Assembly: GCA_037976565.1 (NCBI GenBank) | Contig: CP137680.1 | Span: 12,635,804 to 12,699,803 of the forward strand | Direction of reading: 5' to 3' | DNA length: 64,000 nt | Source: Mesocentrotus franciscanus | Lineage: Eukaryota; Echinodermata; Echinoidea; Camarodonta; Strongylocentrotidae | Shown: positions 42,393 through 54,679 of the stretch, one piece after another | Layout of the letters: every line of letters begins with the position of its first letter | Position numbering within the stretch: position 1 is the first letter of the stretch | The notes under the pieces: model-generated | Databases searched by the model: none | The model's input: only the letters and a program-made list of their open reading frames with translations | What the model was told of the DNA's origin: nothing | Program-made: the position numbers and the translations under genes

Positions 42393-43072
42393 TGTAGTGA
42401 CTTGAACTTTTCTAAGGTCACAAATGTTTATCAACATTGTAAATACTCAGCATTTTAAGCATACCTTTCGTTAGTACTTTCCGTTCAGCCAGCTTCAATA
42501 ACAATAACAATCTACAGCTGCACATTCTAAACATTCTCTTAGTTAATTTCATCCGTGGAACCACCCAGCAACAAGAGTGTTATTTTAGTTACTCCAATCG
42601 GACCGCACCTTATTGTTTTAATAAGCCAATCACGACACCTTTAGCGCACATGGAAAAGTCTCCACACACAAATTTTACTCACTCCTCGAGTTTCAGTTTC
42701 GGACATTCGGACGTGCTTTTATAGGAAGAGTTTTGACTTTACTACAAGCGTTATTTCGTCGGTTTTACTTTTAATAGAGAATTTTCATCAACATCGTTCT
42801 TTTGAAGACTCTATCGCAATTCAGATTTATGTCTTCTAGTTTATTTCGGGAAAGTGCAATATTGAACTGTAAGGCTTGTGTGCCTTCTTCCTTCGCGTTC
42901 GCTAGCTAGCTAGTCGCGCTCCACGTGTATATTTCATCACCTCGCTACTCGCACTATTCCTCCTCTGCCTGTTTCCATTCCTGTTTCGTTCTCCACTCGC
43001 AATATCAGCTCAGAAGATTAAAGTAACGGTAAGAATATTCATTTTGTTTTATCGGCCACATATATTCCTACA
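42393..43072 (+). repeat. 3' LTR
   Basis: 680 bp, read as the same sequence as the 5' LTR. It is preceded by a short purine-rich stretch (AGGGGGGTGCTAGA) as candidate polypurine tract and followed by the target duplication GCAT. Confidence 0.95.
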
Positions 43073-43076
43073 GCAT

Positions 43077-46000
43077 AATAAAGATTCATCTTAGTTTGAT
43101 AATCTGAGCTCTCGTGTTTTTGAGGCATTTATTGTTAGAATTGTCCCATTTATAAACATGGAAACTATTCCGTCGATCCGTTGTTGAAGCGATTGACTTA
43201 AAAAAAAATATCTCCGTTTCATATCAAACCTTCTGTTCCAGCGATTTATCCATGTAACGAACTTAGGTAAATTTTGGGGCCATTTACATTAGTCGTGTAT
43301 TTTTACTTAATAATTTCTGAAATATGTAAACGCTTGACGCCACCTTGAGACGGATTGTAAAAACGAGAAAACTATCAGAAAAGTAAACAAACTTCAGGCC
43401 TGCCCGTGGGACAAAGCTCTCAGCTCAGTCAACTCGCAGTATATGCTTCCCATATTTGGGCTCAGGCTTACCTAATCGATGTTTATGGGGGTGCCTGTTC
43501 TTTGTTGGTGCGCCAATTAAAGAGGATCAGTCATTGAATTTCTTAACCTATAGATTTAATGCTTACCAATAATTTTGCTGTTTCTTTAGAAAAGCAGCTT
43601 AGTGAGCAATCCCACAGCCTTTGTAAAAGACAGAAAACCGTTGTTTGAAAATGCACCCCTACATTTTAAAATGAAAGAGCCCAGGCCAGTCGAAGGTCAA
43701 TCACGCATAGCGTCCCTTGAAGTGTGTGTGTCTACTTCGTGGCGGAGCTGGAGTTGACTGGCGGTGCAGTACGTACGCGTTGAACGTACACAACAATAAC
43801 ACACGTTATTTACATTCAGGACTAACCGCAGGTCATAGCTACACGTGTGGGACTGCCTACGACTGCACTCGGAGTTATTTGGTAAGAAATCATTCGAAAA
43901 TGTGCTTTATAATTTGTGTTTCTATACCTTCTTATCATATTTATAATTTATGTTATGTATTTTCATTATCACTACGGAAATATTGCATCAGATTTGCTCA
44001 TAGCTTTTCCTAAGTTTGATTGGATGTTGATTATCGACCGCATCTTGGAGGCTTTGTGAAGTTTTCAAGGCCAGTCGTCTCCCCTAGCAAGCAAGGACCT
44101 CGGCTGTATTTTTTTCGGGCGTACGCAGCTGTAGTCTGTACTATAGTCTAGACCTATGCTGAATGAAGTAAGTCGACAAACCCTTTGCCTGTAACTTTTA
44201 CATTTCTATCAAACTCTTTATTATTTGTTTTTATTTGTACTTAATTGAGATGTGAAGAAACAAATTTGTTAGTGTCTCATATAGAATCGAGGCGAGAAAA
44301 TACCGCAGCTGCATGCAGTGCCATGTTGACAAAAAAATTTGATAAACGGATTCCTAACAAAGTAAACAGGATCTCACCTTTATTTTCGCCCTACATTCAG
44401 TTTTGTTCCAGGGCAGCTTTATTTTGAATTATTTCATTGTGTTCAATGCCTAATATAATCACATAGGTCTAGTTATGAGACTAGAATAATAAACAATCTT
44501 GGAAGTGCTTGGATTGACTCGCTTAGTTTTTATGTTGCTATGTATGGGTGTTTTTTGTTGTTGGTTTATCTGTTTTGTTATACATGTATCTGGACTCATT
44601 TGGGTTACTTATCAATCTCATCATGATTGGTCCTGCCATCATTGAAAACCTGCCACACTACAACCAGGTTATCTCTCACCGTGGCCCCTGCCAGAACACT
44701 ATACAAATCACTTATTGTCACTCAGATCAATGTAAATAAAGATCTAATTAGACAGAAATAACCGTCTGGTATGGGGAATTCTTTAATAAAACTGAAAATT
44801 ATTTTGTCAACCTTTTATAGAGGCGATCAGTGGAGCCAGCCGCAGTCTCAGCGGAACAACCGTCGATATCAGAGACTGAATCTTTCGGTCTAAGATCTAA
44901 TCCGAAAATCTGTCATGTATTCCATTTATGTCATTTTGTTTGATAAGCCTAACTGGCATGACTGGAAGTCTGGAAGACCTTGCATGCAATGATGTTGCCC
45001 TAATTTACCCGGTATATAGGCAAAAAAGTCTTGTCCTCCCCCCCCCCAACTTCCCCTTCCCCTCGCCAAACAACCCGATAAGAAAAGACAACATGACACT
45101 TGATGGAATATGTACCACATACTTTGTTTTTATTATAATCCAGATGGGATTATGTTGATGAATTGTATTTGCTAACTGTAGGAAAAGGCTCGGTAGATTT
45201 GGCTCGGTAGATTTTGTAGGGTTTGTTCGAGCCTAAGAAGAGATGGTCCTACAACCAGTCAATTAATTATACTGTTGCTTAGACATTTTTCCTCTGTTTT
45301 CATGAGAAAGTTACCAAACTAGTCTTATTTTAGTTAGAGTTTGGATGTTTTGACTGTCAAGAAGGAATTGCTGTTTCAAAGCCAATTAGACCAAGATACA
45401 AAGTTTGGCAATTAGTCTTTTATGATAAACCTGGTGTTAGTTCCAAACAGGTTATTTTTAATTATTTCAACCTAAATGGCTAGGAGAAATAACGGAGACT
45501 GAACAATCCTCAAGAAGGTTTGGCCATTATCCAAGTACACAAGCCTGAAATTCAGACTGCTAAAAAATGACGTACATAATGTATGGCTGAAAAAAGAAAA
45601 GAAAAAAAAACACGCTTGTGAATCTTCTGTAAAAGTGTAAATGATAGTTGGTTATTACTGTTCATGATGATTTTTTAGTCCTCTAACTGTGTACTTATCT
45701 ATTAAGGATAATTCCAGACAATACATGCAGGTTTTATTGCGGGCTTTGATACCAAAGGATTAGTACAAAGTTACAAACTTTCGGATCAGACGCTGAAGTG
45801 TTTAGGATAATGTGTAAGAGGATATCAAATGCTACCCAAATAATAATCTCGGTGTACGTGTACATGAAGACGAAGAATAAAAACCTGGGAACTAAAAAAA
45901 AGAAAGAATTTTTATAATCACGAGTTCAAATAATTTGAATAAAAACATGACGAAGTTCGGGTTTGGGTGAGGCTATTTCAAAATCAAATCACCTCTACTA

Positions 46001-47631
46001 GGCTCTAGCCCAGAAAAGAAAGATGTGAGCAAAAATCATTCATTTTCCCTCCAGCAGTTTATTGAATACCACCGAGGCGAATTAACCCCGATGCCGACCT
46101 TTCTTTTCATGACCTATTTTTGTATGTAAAAAGGCTTTTTCTTCAAAAATGGCTCAGGGTTTGAAATTTCAACCAGTGAATGCATGAACGTGTCTGTCTG
46201 GCCAAGTACTTTCTATTATTGCGTCAAGAAAATTTAAAATTTAAAGCTCCACTAGAACGATAAACCAACATCTTATCAATGCTGGCATTTTACATTTAAT
46301 TAGCACTTTAACTGTGTATCATCACCGAATATTATTTTTTAGTTTACGATTGTTGTAATTTTTTAATAACAAAGTAACGACAAAACAGATGAAAACTGGA
46401 GACTACAATCGTGATTTTTGTTAATATATTCAATTTTGTGTCTTTAAATTATAAGAGTTTAGGCATTATGATTGTATTTATCTATAGGTAGGTAGGTTTT
46501 AAAAAGTAAAGAAAATTCTAGACGCAGCGTATATAACATATATAGTATTAGAAATGTGTCACATATATACTCACGTTAGGCCTATATCGTTGGAACATTT
46601 TTGATTGTCGATGAATATGTGAAATATACATGTACCAGTGCATGGTGTATATCTTGATCATATTTCATGGAGATGAGGAGTCGTTCGTTTTTTATTTTGT
46701 CTTAAAAGTACATGCAGGGCCACTAAAAACAAGAACGTCAAGTACTACTTGACTACTTGGTGCCGTATTTGCTTTCAATGTTGACAGGGAATCTCTTTAG
46801 AGCGGGCCTACGCTGTATGATCTGTATCAAGCTATCATGCACAGTAAATGAAAATGTGTTTGCCAATTAAATTGATATGACCCTTCAACTTTTATCCTTA
46901 CAGATTTGTAAGTTGATGTGTGGAGATGACTGAAAAGCGCAATCCCACTGGACATGTTGGTTTCAGAATCATTTGAATCAGTTTTGCTTTTAGTGATTAT
47001 AATTATGTTCCTTGTTATATATAGACTCGTGTTAACAATTTTTTTTCTCGTGATCTTATGTCTGTGGTGAATTGATCGTTATTTTCCAGCCACATGATGC
47101 ATTGATGATTATAATAAATGTATGATTGCCCACCTGGGCAACTCGGTCGTGAGTAGCTTTCTCAAGAACTCTAGACAAAATGTCACTTCACAAGGACTTA
47201 TTATACTTGGCCCATAACTTGATGTACAAGTTGATTTCGATATGGCTACATTGTGTAGCATCGACTCTTTTCCTGTAAGACTGGTGTATGACTATGCTAT
47301 AGAGAGCCATTCCTTACGAACAAAATAATTCTTTTTCAAGAACATAACCCCTCACCCTTCATTTCGACCGACGGTACTAGACTTGCAAATATTAAAACGA
47401 AATCTAATTTCGTGGACTGCATGATGGACTATACTCTAGGAATCTTGATCTGAATGCCATGCGACCAAAACTTCCATGTAGGATGATTGTGGGTATCTTG
47501 ATTCCTTTGACAGGGTCATCATGGGTCGATACTATTGGTCACTCTGAACAGGGAGATGATAGAACAAAATGTCACTGGTATGGACATTCGTTTGTGGTCT
47601 ACCGAACTTTTGCCCTCCGTCAAACTCAAAC
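43077..47631. other. Intergenic, no gene seen
   Basis: No reading frame with recognisable domains. The 98-codon frame at 43717-44013 has no supporting features. Confidence 0.45.
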
Positions 47632-47765
47632 ATAAAACTTACAACTGATGGTAACTTTGCCATCAATATTAACTACTATGGCAACATCACTCAACAGCCA
47701 ATCAAATCAAGGTTTCCATGGAAGTTTCCATTAAAAGCAAAGTTACCGTCAATGGTAAGTTTTAT
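47632..47765. mobile_element. 134-bp palindromic MITE
   Basis: The ends are near-perfect complements: ATAAAACTTACAACTGATGG at the left, continuing TAACTTTGC, against the right end GCAAAGTTACC...AAGTTTTAT. The reading frame across it is an artefact. Confidence 0.8.
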
Positions 47766-50700
47766 GCAACGGGGACCCTTGATAGGATACTTTGATAAAA
47801 TGTGGTCAGATGACTTCGATAGGCATGTATAGACAGACCTACAAAAGTGTATTATGTAGGCCTACTGTAACATACCAGCCAATATAGATTTAGCAACTGT
47901 TCAAGTTTTACCGAGGTATCTCAGCTCGGAGCCTCTTCAACCCGGAAATTTCATCCATGCGGTGTTCCGCAAATGCCATGATCTTCATTATTTTCAATAG
48001 AGCATGCGTGAAAGTATTTAATTCGTTTTACCATGGTTTTACTTATTTTGTTATTTTCATGTCCGATTCCGGCTTACGTTAATTCTGTTACAAATTAAGA
48101 TGCATTGAGTCAAACAACAAGGCTGTTAAACCAGAACCAAGGCTCTGTGGATAAGAGCTAGTGCAACACAGGGATCTGTAACAAGTCAACCAGATCCCAA
48201 TCTGCTGTACACTCGTGTAATAGGCGTGTCTCGTTACTGCTCCTTTTTATTGACTGATGCTTAAAAATCCCATGCATTATGTTTATGCTGTCTATCTCGT
48301 TGGTATAGCGAGCAAGTGTTCTATTCATATTTATGTATTTTTGTTGTACCTTCCTATTATTGCACCTTCGAGAACATGTTTCTGTTTCAAGGTGCCATCC
48401 GTTGAAACCTGTGTTGTCGTGATGGACATACAGAAGTGTTTTGCTTGATAAAACTTGGCACGCCTCCTGATCGCGTCGATTCCGGTTGTTTGGATGAGAG
48501 GAGGAGCTTGGCCTTGGGAAGGTTTAGCGTCATGACCCATATCCTTTGACACATGATGGCCAAATGATGACAGAGATCACCTTCTAACCCAAACACCGTC
48601 ACCAACGATCGAAGGAACATCGTAAGTCCAAGTGGACAGGACCTATATGTTCTCTTGTGATATAACATTAATTTTGTTGAATGCCATATAGTACATGTAA
48701 ATGAGACAATCCATCCTCATCTTGGAAAATATGGAGGAAAATCTTCTCCACTTTGATCTTGAAAAATCTTGAACGATACAATCAAGTAGACCTCCTGCTC
48801 AAACGTTAAGGCCGACATGTTTTTGTGTTCCAAAAATTATAAATTTACCACACAGAAATTTCAGGCTTCATTAATTCACCGTTCTCATCTTTAGATCACA
48901 GAATTGGTTAATGGAATATTTTGTAGGAATGAGGTCTAAGATACGACTACTGCAAAATGAAGTTCTCCTTTTGGTGGACAACATAATGCTAAGACCCCCT
49001 GGATACGCTCCAAGTCTCAGAAATGAAATTAATTGTCTATAGATGTGCCAAAGTTTTTGATAGGCTATTGTGTCGTTAAAACATAAACCTGTTCTTGATC
49101 GACAACTAATGCCAGAGAAAAACAATAAAACAACAACATGAACAGTCATGAAGGGACATTACCAAGTGAAAACCGAAACATGTACGATCCTGCTGTACAG
49201 CGTCATCTGAACAAGCCTGGTAATTAATAGATTTGTTCAAGTGGTGTGAGGTGGCCGATTCCAAATTAAGAACCAGACAATTTATTGTTTCCGTATCCTT
49301 GTTGGATTTTGAGATGTCTGTCTTAGTTATATGATACTTTTGATAACTTTATCTTCTTGAAGATCCGCCAAGAAGTATTAGTTTATCGTTATTCGATAGG
49401 TTTTCAACACTTCAACAATGATTCCTTGATGCATGCACAACACAGGAAATAGTCGAAGTACACACAAGGATAAAAATGTATCAAGGACTGCAATTGGCAT
49501 AAAGAGAGCGATATGTATTAAGTTCTCCGGGCTGTTGTTAGTTATATTTCGTCCTCCATTTTGCGGGTTTGAGAATTCTTTTGGTGTTCTTATGAAGTTT
49601 TATTTTGGACCCAAGATCTCTTGAAGGACCGTCCCAGGCCAGGATCAATTTCATCGTCGCTTTGAAGGTATTTCCCACCCAGAGGGGAGCGGAGTTTTGG
49701 TAAGCTCTGATTGGTGTGTAAGTGGTTCCTTGATAGTGCGATGGGAAACACAAAATTTACCTGAACTTGACCTCCGTATACAAAGCACCTGTGACACTGA
49801 TCAGTCTCGCTTCAGGATACAGTTTCTTGGTTCACAATATTCCTCTCCGCGGGTTGAGGATCAATAGAAGGACTGTTTAGGCTTATATAGTAGACATTTG
49901 GTTAGTGACTACCATCAGTACGTGTACATGCAGTTTAGGCTACAACTTAGTTCAAGAAATTACACCACTCCCTGTCTATTTCGTCTGTTTGGAACCAGAA
50001 GGACGTTAACTCATACTAACACAGAGGTAAGGCCCCTCTGGCTCTGAACAGACGTTATGCAATAATAGATGGTTTAGGGTTAACTTTCCCCTAATGTCAA
50101 AATGACTTGGCTGTTGAGACAAAATGTTCAGTTTTTCACTTCAGTAGCATATTATTCCGCATGCGATGTTATAGTCATTGCGATGTGAGAACATTATTGT
50201 TGCTACATCTAACAGTGTTTATATAGACTCCCATTTCTTGAAAGTGAATATATTGCTCACTATGAATTCCGGGTTTGAATCCCAATGTTTATGCTATTAA
50301 ATTAACGCCAAACATTACCACTACGAGACACTAAAACGAAGACCTTCGCCGCCAAACGAAGGAAATTACCAATAACTTTACTTTTGACCCTATTTCGACT
50401 CTTTTCGAGAAAAGTATTTGTGAAGGGCTCCCAGAGAGATGGTAAAACGTTTTTTTTTTGGTTGACCAGACCTGGTAGTAGGGAATCGAATTTCAATGTA
50501 TTTGTTTGCCAGGGGTCTGGTTTGTAAACTTTCAGGCTGAATCTTCTTCACAAGGTGTGATAACGCCGACGGACCTTCTAGTATGTCCATATAAAGTCCC
50601 ATTCATGGCCTTTCTATGATGTGTTCCATGTTTCGATTTGACTGACCAGATAGATGTTCTTTCGTTGGAGTGGCCGATGAACATGCAGTGAGGGGGACAA

Positions 50701-53700
50701 TAGATGAGAAGCCTTTTTATTCTCACCCTGCAAGGGATTCCATCTTCGGAAATTCTATTCGCCTTTTCTCATCTTTGTGAAAAGAAGCTGGAATTACCTC
50801 GGAATTACTGCTCAATCTCTTTCAATTTCTCTTGTTCATGCTTGGTAATCATCCACAACATCATCAACATAATAGATGTGCACTGATTTTACATGGCACA
50901 ATTTCGAATTCAACCATTGATCCAGATTTCGTTTCGGGCAGGACATTGTGCGTAGAGAATGACCCGTGTAATTGGCTTGGGCTACGCAGCTGGTGTTGGG
51001 TTCCAGGCCCAACGTTGTGGCAAAAATATACACAAGTTTGACAAATCAGGATTAAAAAGCAGACAGTATCACTGCATAAAATGAACAAGCTTCCAAATCC
51101 CTAGTACAATTTGTCCACAGAGTTTGTACACCTTGGTTGGACCATGTAGGTCCATGGTTGGACCAAAGAGGTAGGAGGACCAACTTTCCCAGCAGTCAAT
51201 GTGGAATTGATTTTTTCTTAACATGTCCTCTAAAATAATGTTATTTGAAAAGATGACCATACATTATGTCTTTATATTTCTATTTCATTTCTATTCCCGC
51301 TTACATAAGCCCTCTTTTTAATCGTTAAGCTGCTATTCCTGGAAATTCAATTTATATATATTATATATTTATGATAGAACAACAGTTATGAATATAGAGA
51401 TAGCGTTTTAACCATTGTATAGCTAGTGCCTTTTGTGAATGGTTTAGTATGCATCGGGATGTCTGTTAATTGAAAGCATAACTTAGGGGCCTACCTAAAA
51501 CATAGTTGTTTACTATAAGCTAATCGTTTCTTCTTTTCAGTATTATAGATGTCCTAAATCTCTCATTCACTTATGCCAAGAAAAGAGAGAGGGAGTGAGA
51601 GAGACAGAGGAAGGAGTGAAAATTAAAAATATATAGGCCAAATAGGAAGAGAGAGAAATAGAGAATTAAAGAAGAAGAGAATAAAGACATTAGAAAGAAG
51701 GAAAGAGGGAGAGAGAGAAATAGTGTGATAGGGTCCACGGTGTGGGTGTGTTTGTGTGTATGCGCGAGACAGAGAGAGGATCATCATAACCTTGATAGGA
51801 ATTCAACGGCCATCGTATTTATACTGGATAGGTATAATGGTGGTGTATTGTTTATTTTCTTATAGGATCCATTAAATATTGTCTATTCCATCACAAACTG
51901 ATGTATCGCTGGCAAATAAAGTGCCCATTCAACTTGATTTGAATGTAAACGAATAGGGTTGAGCGTTGGGCTCCGGAAAATTGATGGACTGTCGTTGAGA
52001 GGTCATGGTGCTTTTGGCTTGTGAAGGCGGGAACCCGAATACTACAGATTCAAAGGATGCCGTGTGACCAGTATTACCATGATTTCAACGTAGATAAATT
52101 TAATCGGGTATAAAAGTCACCTGTAATGAGCTGAGCAATTATTTTCACTTCAATAAGTCACTCATGCTAGCCATACTCGTATGTTTTTAAATAAATGAAC
52201 CTTTAATTGAATTATTATGAAACACACGTCATATTACTCTGAAGCGCTCACGTGAATGGCAATGTATGTCGATAGCGCAGGGTGTTGTGAGATGAATACG
52301 GACACTGTCATGCCATTTTGAATAGGCAACTGATACAGGAATAAGAATTGTGTATTCTTGTAGAACTTTCATCATTATCTGTCGTTCGTGGGTTTGGGGA
52401 TAACATTATTGATACCTTTGTTATCACTTTATTTGAGTGTATTTCCATGTCAAATACAGTTTTAAGCTCATGTTAATACACCTGTCTATAGTTCCACCTG
52501 TGACTGAAGACCGCACAGTACAGCAAACACCCTGTATTTACGGAATCGATTTGTAAGTGCCTGTCACCTCGCTATGTTGGACCCTGGGGAAGAGAGTCAA
52601 CAAAATGGAAGAAATTATATTACTCAGCTAGTATCAAAGTACCTTTGCATGTGTCTCGGCAAAGAAGATCAATGCATTCATGGACGTGGTGACTCATTCG
52701 ATTTTCTCTCTTCTAAAGTTCTTTTATCATTCATTTTGATCCAAACAAACACACCTGTACATCATGGTGAGGTATAAACATCTTGGCAATGGAACGACTG
52801 CCGACTCGTGGTCGCTCGCAGCACCCCGCGTCAACTCAAGAACGTTTTCTTTTGTGCCACTTTTCAGGGGTGACTTCTCAACAATAGTTCGAGAGAGAAC
52901 AAACTCGGAGCTGGTTATTATTCAAAACGACCGAGCTGTGGATATCGCCTTTGTACGCAATTGAGCTGAATATAAATAAATCGTTGCGAACCCTATTGTG
53001 GTCGTCCTTTTTGTGCTGAAAATGACTCGATAAGAAACAGTGGTATGTCTGGAGGTTTGGAGAAAATATGTTTTGTGGATATGATGTGGGGAGGGGGTTA
53101 TAGTGTTTGGGCATGGGGAAGGGTATCGTTTCTGTTCAATTTGAAACCTACGTGATAGTAATGGCACATTGAAAGTTGCCCTATGTATGGCCAGGACTAC
53201 CTAGTACCAGAGAAATGTAACATTTGCCAGATAGACTGTCTTAGCACTTCAGTTATAACCCTTGTAAACAGAAACTAACATCTTCAATCCTATTACCTCC
53301 TTTGGCATTTGTAGTGAGATTAATTTGTTCAACCAAGGAAATCCTTACGATTCTCTGATTAAAGCTCTCTTTGGGGGTGATTAGTAGAGATGAATTCCAA
53401 GTTTGTTTGCTCCCCTCTTCCCCTGTTTGTAGTAATTGTGGTGTGCATACAAGGCAGTGTCCTGATCAATAAACTCATAAAATAAACAAGTCTACTGATT
53501 TGAATACAAGCATAAACTGCACGAGTTCTTTGGCGCTATCTACAAGGTGACTTGTAGTAGAGGTTTCATGAGTTGAAGGTGTTATGACAGCAATGCTTTC
53601 CTACGTACAGGCATCATTCAAACCAGTTATATCTATAACACCCATATTGGTTTTTCCTTTTCCAACCGAATTGGATTACGGCAGGGGCTCCAGGGCCCGT

Positions 53701-54349
53701 TACCTTTTGACAATTGAGTTCAATTCCACGGCCTGATGCCGCCACGGGGTCCCCCATTGACACCTCAAAACCACTGGAATAATTCTTGTTTTTTCAAGAC
53801 CACCGATTTCTGAATGGGGTCCGTGCAGACAAGGTGTGTTGTGTGGATTTTTGCTCTAAATTGAGCCTCAATGAATGTTTTTCCTCAAATCATAGCGACA
53901 ATGGTTGGAACAGAATGGACAATGGTATGTACTCATTTCTGTCACGAGAATAAACACATTTGTAAATTCCAATGGAATCGGGAGCAAGCTCATAAAAAAG
54001 GAATAATTGTATTTGAAAGCTCGCCCTAGCTATACGTTTATCAAATAGGCCTACATCTTTTCTGTGAATTGAATTATTTAATTGAGCATGCATAATGGCC
54101 AAATGAGGGTTTATTTGTAAGTTTTGGTTGGGAAACGAACAGTCCGCACTGTTTCGCACATGTTTGTGTGTTGATTGTAGAAGACACCTGCCAAGTTGGT
54201 TGTTGATTTAGTGGTCTGGGAAACAAATATCACTATTCACGTCAGTAAAGTCACGGACACTGTACAAAATCTGGTATCAACGACTCCTGGTTCACAACAG
54301 GGCTCCTGGTTCATGGTACGTTACTTCATGGTTTATGCATAAAACCTGA
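47766..54349. other. Intergenic, no gene seen
   Basis: No credible gene. A purine-rich tract with GAGA units lies at about 51575-51725. Confidence 0.4.
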
Positions 54350-54355
54350 AAGATT

Positions 54356-54670
54356 TGATGATAATATCCGCCTTAGTTTCCATGATTAGCCATGGGTTGA
54401 TACTGTTGATAATCTATGAAGTCTTTGTCACCTCATTTCTTGATCAGAGCATGTGTACTTCTGACAACAGTAAACTTGTATTGGTTCGGGATAATCAACT
54501 AACCTTGGTAAGTTTGATAATGACATCTCTCTCAGTTTCCGTGATTAACCATGGGTTGAATCCATGGAGTCTTTGGCACCTCATTTCTTGATCGAGGCAT
54601 GTGTACATGTACTTCCGACAATAGAATGTTTTTTTATCGGTTCGCAACTTCGGGGTAATCAACTTATCAC
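54356..54670. repeat. Imperfect tandem duplication, about 155-160 bp unit
   Basis: The blocks at about 54356-54505 and 54517-54670 share, in order, TTAGTTTCC/TCAGTTTCC, CCATGGGTTGA, CACCTCATTTCTTGATC, GCATGTGTAC and GGATAATCAACT/GGGTAATCAACT. The second copy has a few short insertions. Confidence 0.8.
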
Positions 54671-54679
54671 AACGTGGGA

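Larger units (their letters stand above)
37321..43072 (+). mobile_element. Ty3/gypsy LTR retrotransposon, full length with broken frames
   Basis: A 5752-bp element: 680-bp LTRs starting TG and ending CA, a 4-bp target duplication GCAT (37317-37320 and 43073-43076), a primer binding site and gag-pro-RT-RNaseH-integrase in the Ty3/gypsy order. There is no envelope frame and no visible chromodomain. The coding region changes frame eight times, so it cannot make a full polyprotein as written. The clade is not settled from reading alone. It lies between gene 2 and the gene-poor 3' third of the window. Confidence 0.95.

Noticed and set aside
43717..44013. 98-codon frame with a possible donor near 43881
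   Set aside because: No recognisable domain, no acceptor that sets a clear exon, and no neighbouring exons.
47569..47832. 87-codon frame
   Set aside because: Half of it is the palindromic MITE at 47632-47765.
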